This document shows positions 5,449 through 8,497 of a DNA stretch of 8,497 nucleotides, piece by piece. The translations under genes were made by a program, and so were the position numbers. The notes beneath the pieces were generated by a model. That model saw only the letters and a list, made by a program, of their open reading frames with translations. It had not been told where the DNA came from and made no database searches. Where the stretch lies: NCBI GenBank assembly GCA_026785815.1, contig JAJAZH010000102.1, forward strand, positions 1 to 8,497, written 5' to 3'. This DNA is from Ramlibacter sp. GTDB lineage: Bacteria > Pseudomonadota > Gammaproteobacteria > Burkholderiales > Burkholderiaceae_C. Position 1 is the stretch's first letter, and each line of letters begins with the position of its first letter.

Positions 5449-6684
5449 ATGCAAACCAATCTGTCGCCTGAATTCAAGAACACGCCCGAGGGCCTGGAGG
5501 CCGAGGCGATCCTGCGCAAGTGCGTGCACTGCGGCTTCTGCAATGCCACTTGCCCCACCTACCAGCTGCTGGGCGACGAGCTTGACGGACCGCGCGGCCG
5601 CATCTACCTGGTCAAGCAGATGCTCGAAGGCGCCGAGCCGACGCGCAAGACCCAGCTCCACCTGGACCGCTGCCTGACCTGCCGCAATTGCGAAACCACC
5701 TGCCCGAGCGGCGTGCAGTACGGCGCGCTGGTGGACATCGGCCGCAACATCATGGAGCGCAAGGTCGAGCGCGGCGCCGGGTCGAAGGCATTGCGCTCGG
5801 CGCTCAAGCAGGGACTGACCTCGCCCCTATTCGCGCCAGCGATGAAGCTGGGGCAGGCATTGCGGCCCCTGCTGCCGGCGGCGCTGAAAGACAAGGTGCC
5901 AGCCAGGCAGGATGCGGGCCGCTGGCCGACGCGCGAGCACGTGCGCAAGGTGCTGCTGTTGGCCGGCTGCGTCCAGCCCGCGATGGCGCCAAACATCAAC
6001 AGCGCGACGGCGCGGGTGCTGGACGCCGCCGGTGTCCAGACCGTGGTGGCCGGCAAGGCCGGTTGCTGCGGCGGGGTCAAGTTCCACCTGAACGACCAGG
6101 ACGGCGGCCGCGATCACATGCGCGCCAACATCGACGCCTGGTGGCCTTATGTCGAACACGACGGGGTCGAGGCGATCGTGATGAATGCCTCCGGCTGCGG
6201 CGTCACCGTGCGCGAGTACGGACATCACCTGCAGCACGATCCGGCGTACGCCGCCAAGGCCCGGCGCATCAGCGCCCTGACCTGCGACCTGAGCGAGATG
6301 CTGCCGATGATCGTGCAAGCGCTGCAAGGCAAAGTCAAACCCGGCGCCGGCCTGCTGGCCTTTCACCCGCCCTGCACCTTGCAGCACGGCCAGCAACTGC
6401 GTGGTGGAGTCGAGCGCTTCCTGGGCGAGCTGGGCTTTCGCGTCAGCCGGGCGCCGGCGGAGTCGCATCTGTGCTGCGGATCGGCGGGAACCTATTCAGT
6501 GCTGCATCCGGGGATGGCGAAGCAGCTGCGCGACCGCAAGCTCGGGCACCTGGGCCAGCTCGAGCCGCAGGCCATCATCTCGGCCAACATCGGCTGCATC
6601 ACCCATCTGCAGAGCGGCACCACGACGCCGGTGCGGCACTGGATCGAGGTGCTCGACGCGGCGATGCAGCCGGCCGCCGCCTGA
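5449..6684 (+). CDS. glcF: Glycolate oxidase iron-sulfur subunit GlcF
   Basis: Encodes 411 residues (E. coli GlcF is 407), the electron-transfer subunit of glycolate oxidase. Two [4Fe-4S] ferredoxin motifs lie at the N-terminus: C25-x2-C28-x2-C31-x3-C35 (CVHCGFCNATCPTY) and C75-x2-C78-x2-C81-x3-C85 (CLTCRNCETTCPSG). Two cysteine-rich CCG-type domains follow. The first has AGC at 172-174 and AGCCGG with C206/C207. The second has HPPCTLQH with C309, LCCGSAG with C342/C343, and IGC with C383. All cluster ligands expected of the family appear present. The gene starts 3 bases after the glcE stop, so the two are one operon, probably with coupled translation because no strong ribosome site is visible. 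The protein would pass electrons from the GlcD/GlcE flavins towards the quinone pool. Confidence 0.96.
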   Translation: MQTNLSPEFKNTPEGLEAEAILRKCVHCGFCNATCPTYQLLGDELDGPRGRIYLVKQMLEGAEPTRKTQLHLDRCLTCRNCETTCPSGVQYGALVDIGRNIMERKVERGAGSKALRSALKQGLTSPLFAPAMKLGQALRPLLPAALKDKVPARQDAGRWPTREHVRKVLLLAGCVQPAMAPNINSATARVLDAAGVQTVVAGKAGCCGGVKFHLNDQDGGRDHMRANIDAWWPYVEHDGVEAIVMNASGCGVTVREYGHHLQHDPAYAAKARRISALTCDLSEMLPMIVQALQGKVKPGAGLLAFHPPCTLQHGQQLRGGVERFLGELGFRVSRAPAESHLCCGSAGTYSVLHPGMAKQLRDRKLGHLGQLEPQAIISANIGCITHLQSGTTTPVRHWIEVLDAAMQPAAA

Positions 6685-6686
6685 GC

Positions 6687-6872
6687 CTCAGGCGACTCCC
6701 GTTCCTAGGCCGCCAGCGCCTCGAGCCGCTGCTGGACCAGTTTGATTTCGTCGAGGACAGGCAGCGGTGGGGCTACAAATTCCGCTTCGGCCTGTTCGAG
6801 GTCGACGATCACGACATGCTGTTGATCGCGCAGGCGATGGGCGTTGCGCCGCCGATGCTGTATTTTCCGTAG
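6687..6872 (+). other. Short coding-like segment after glcF, no start codon found
   Basis: Directly after the glcF stop, another plus-strand frame gives about 61 codons ending at TAG 6870-6872. It includes LLDQFDFVEDRQRWGYKFRF and then LFEVDDHDMLLIAQAMGVAP. From the CTG at 6732 on, I count G/C at the third position in 39 of 46 codons and at the first in 30 of 46, the order expected of a real gene in this genome. There is no ATG, GTG or TTG early in the frame, so it may be a truncated gene or a frameshifted tail. The end (HDMLLIAQAMGVAPPML) loosely recalls the last helices of an XRE helix-turn-helix domain; this is a weak resemblance only. The opposite strand is also open (to TAG at 6705), which keeps the call uncertain. 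Confidence 0.3.
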
Positions 6873-6895
6873 GCCTTGCGCGCGAAGGGCGCGGT

Positions 6896-7795
6896 TCAGC
6901 TGACCGCCATCGGGCCGCCCAGGGCCTCGCGGTAACGGCGGCTGCACGGCACCTGCGAGCCGTCCTTCATCTTCAGCCGCGCATCGCCGCCGTCCGTGGG
7001 CTCGATCTCCGCGACGCGATCCAGGTTCGCCGCGTAGCTGCGGTGCACCCGCACGAATCTCCCCGGATCCAGCTGTTCCAGGAAGTCCGACAGCGTGGAG
7101 CGCAACAGATAGTCGTGGCCATTCACGTGCAAGCCGACATAGTTGCCCTGGGCCTGCAGCCACTCGATCTCGCCGGCGGCGATCAGGAATTCCTTGCGCA
7201 GCTTGCGCACCAGGAAGCGCTCCGGCCTGGACGGTGCCGGCGCTGGACCCGGTGGCGCGGGGGGCTCGCCCGCCGGCGGGTCGGCGGCGTCCAGCACCCG
7301 GGCCTCGCCCTGCGCGCGCAGCAGCAAAAAGCGGTAGCTCAGGATCGCCGCCAGGATCAGCGCATAGCTGCGCACGTCCTTCAGATACTCGTAGAGCAGC
7401 TGGGTCGCCAGGTTGCCGGGCCGGTGAGTGCTGCCCATCAGAGCGTAGATGCTGTAACGCAGCGCCAGCATGATGGCGACGTGGGCCAGGCAGAACGCGA
7501 CGCTGCCGGCGAGGTGCGGCAGCAGGTTGCGCGGCAGCGTGGACCAGCGCAGCGGAAAGCGGCGCTCGAACGCGGCGATCGCAGGGATCAGCAGGCCGAC
7601 CGCCAGGTTGCTGGTCAGTTCCCAGACAAGGGGTTCCCATATCGGAAGGGCCAGCCCGGCGCGGCGGGCGTCGATCAGGGTGACGGTGGTGTTGAACACC
7701 AGTTGCACCAACAGCACCGTCACCCAGAAACCGACCTCGGCGTGGCGGCGCCAGCGCTGGTAGCGCGCCAGCCAGGTGGGCAGGGGGTCGAACAT
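6896..7795 (-). CDS. Membrane-anchored LytTR-family transcriptional regulator
   Basis: Encodes 299 residues. The N-terminal half has four hydrophobic segments, roughly residues 22-40, 58-76, 92-112 and 140-158. A Pro/Ala-rich linker (about 168-190) leads to a C-terminal LytTR DNA-binding domain (about 193-294). The LytTR hallmarks are visible: IEWLQAQGNYVGLHV, LLRSTLSDFLEQLDPGRFVRVHRSYAANLDRV and the final LKMKDGSQVPCSRRYRE. LytTR domains bind direct repeats through beta-strand contacts. Here the membrane part presumably replaces a phosphorylated receiver domain as the signal input. The start MFDPLPTW at 7795 is chosen because the frame upstream lacks family-like sequence and would run into the divergent acyltransferase. 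No strong ribosome site is seen. It is divergent from the acyltransferase gene, so control of that gene, of itself, or of both is a reasonable guess. Confidence 0.88.
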   Translation of the reverse strand: MFDPLPTWLARYQRWRRHAEVGFWVTVLLVQLVFNTTVTLIDARRAGLALPIWEPLVWELTSNLAVGLLIPAIAAFERRFPLRWSTLPRNLLPHLAGSVAFCLAHVAIMLALRYSIYALMGSTHRPGNLATQLLYEYLKDVRSYALILAAILSYRFLLLRAQGEARVLDAADPPAGEPPAPPGPAPAPSRPERFLVRKLRKEFLIAAGEIEWLQAQGNYVGLHVNGHDYLLRSTLSDFLEQLDPGRFVRVHRSYAANLDRVAEIEPTDGGDARLKMKDGSQVPCSRRYREALGGPMAVS

Positions 7796-7935
7796 AGCTA
7801 CGAGTCTAGTGGGACGGGCGGATCTTCGTCCCCGCAAGCCGCCGCTCGTCACAAAAGCCACCAGCCCAATCCCTTTCGAGGTAACGCCCAGGCCGGCAAC
7901 GCCCACCATCCTGATCTCGAAAACCGGAGCAGACC
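7796..7935. promoter_or_regulatory. Divergent promoter region with an 11-bp direct repeat
   Basis: The 140 bases between the two divergent starts must hold both promoters. They contain GGTAACGCCCA at 7880-7890 and GGCAACGCCCA at 7895-7905, identical at 10 of 11 positions and 15 bases apart start to start. LytTR proteins bind tandem half-sites, although the spacing known for AgrA-type sites is nearer 21 bases. A GGGACG/CGTCCC stem (7811-7816 with 7827-7832) lies in the leader of the regulator gene. No convincing -35/-10 pair stands out on either strand. Confidence 0.4.
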
Positions 7936-8497
7936 ATGAGCCGCCGCCACGACATCGATGCCCTGCGCGCACTTGCATTCGCGCTGGTCATCCTCTATCA
8001 CCTCGCCATGTATTACGTCGCCGGATGGGACTGGCACCTGAAGAGCCCGTACGCGGCCGAGTGGCTGCAGTGGCCGATGCGGGCACTCAACCTGTGGCGG
8101 ATGGACCTGGTGTTCCTGGTCTCCGGCCTGGCCTTCGGCTTGCTGCAGCGCGGCAAGGCGCCGGGCGCGCTTCTGCGCCAGCGCAGCTTCCGGCTGCTGG
8201 TGCCGCTGGCTTTCTCGATGGCGGTAATCGTGCCGTTCCAGCCCTATGCGCAGGCGCTGGCCAAGGGGATCGTGGAGCCAGGCTTCGGCGCCTTCCTGCT
8301 GCGCTATTTCAGCGGCGGACCCTGGCCGCGCAACGCTTTCGACGGATCGGACTTCGGTCTCACCTGGAACCACCTCTGGTACCTACCCTATCTCTGGGCC
8401 TACACGGCGGGCCTGATTCTGCTGCTGCCGCTGCTGGGTTCCGTGGCCGGCCGGCGGGTGGGGCACCCCGTAGCCGGCCGGCGCGGCGCCGCCCGCC
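7936..8497 (+). CDS. Acyltransferase family 3 membrane protein, 5' part
   Basis: An open frame of 187 codons runs off the right end without a stop. The ATG is preceded by GGAG at 7926-7929 with 6-base spacing. The opening RRHDIDALRALAFALVILYH is the classic start of Acyl_transf_3 proteins (the OafA/OpgC type), with the conserved active-site-region histidine at H22. Later family features are RMDLVFLVSGLAFGLL (55-70), the basic RQRSFRLLVPL (81-91) and NHLWYLPYLWAY (145-156). Hydrophobic stretches near 8-25, 56-70, 88-103 and 155-170 fit the first of about ten membrane helices. Members move acyl groups onto periplasmic or surface glycans, glucans or lipids; the substrate here cannot be read from sequence. 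The C-terminal half is outside the window. Confidence 0.9.
   Translation, partial: MSRRHDIDALRALAFALVILYHLAMYYVAGWDWHLKSPYAAEWLQWPMRALNLWRMDLVFLVSGLAFGLLQRGKAPGALLRQRSFRLLVPLAFSMAVIVPFQPYAQALAKGIVEPGFGAFLLRYFSGGPWPRNAFDGSDFGLTWNHLWYLPYLWAYTAGLILLLPLLGSVAGRRVGHPVAGRRGAAR

Noticed and set aside
6705..7640. 311-codon minus-strand open frame overlapping the LytTR gene
   Set aside because: Through most of its length it is a Pro/Gly/Arg-rich shadow of the LytTR frame. Only the last part, beyond the LytTR stop, is considered under the small segment after glcF.
7796..7978. Longer start for the LytTR protein
   Set aside because: It would run through the divergent promoter region and into the acyltransferase gene, and the added residues have no family character.
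1..8497. CRISPR arrays, tRNA or rRNA genes, insertion sequences
   Set aside because: No regularly spaced repeats, cloverleaf-like sequences or transposase frames were seen on either strand.

Overview
The window is about two-thirds G+C with strongly G/C-biased third codon positions. It looks like a proteobacterial chromosome. I lean towards Xanthomonadales/Lysobacteraceae, with Burkholderiales as the alternative. The reasons are a glnK-amtB pair with a long Ala/Pro-rich periplasmic lead on AmtB, a dyad-rich intergenic repeat of a style common in those groups, and a membrane-bound LytTR regulator facing an acyltransferase. This placement is inference. No rRNA or other marker gene is present.

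Layout: (1) 1-1712 holds the last codons of a PII protein gene (glnK), then amtB, closed by a very clear intrinsic terminator. (2) 1714-1854 is a compact intergenic element built of nested inverted repeats. (3) 1885-3671 is a two-gene overlapping operon: an aldose 1-epimerase (mutarotase) and an SMP-30/gluconolactonase-type lactonase. Together they fit oxidative sugar catabolism (anomer interconversion, then lactone hydrolysis), but the sugar dehydrogenase that would connect them is not in the window. (4) 3672-4350 is a gene-poor stretch of clearly lower G+C (about 55% where I counted). It carries broken reverse-strand coding-like fragments and, near its right end, a perfect 9-bp dyad. (5) 4351-6684 is glcE-glcF, encoding the FAD-domain and iron-sulfur subunits of glycolate oxidase, with glcD not adjacent. 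(6) 6685-6895 is a convergent gap with a short coding-like segment that has no start codon. (7) 6896-7795, on the minus strand, encodes a four-helix membrane protein with a C-terminal LytTR DNA-binding domain. It is divergent from (8) a membrane acyltransferase (family 3) gene that runs off the right end. A near-perfect 11-bp tandem repeat lies between the two.

Most of the window is recognisable housekeeping or accessory metabolism. I see no evidence for a wholly new system. The least explained parts are the low-G+C gap at 3672-4350, the start-less coding-like segment after glcF, and the LytTR/acyltransferase divergon with its repeat pair.
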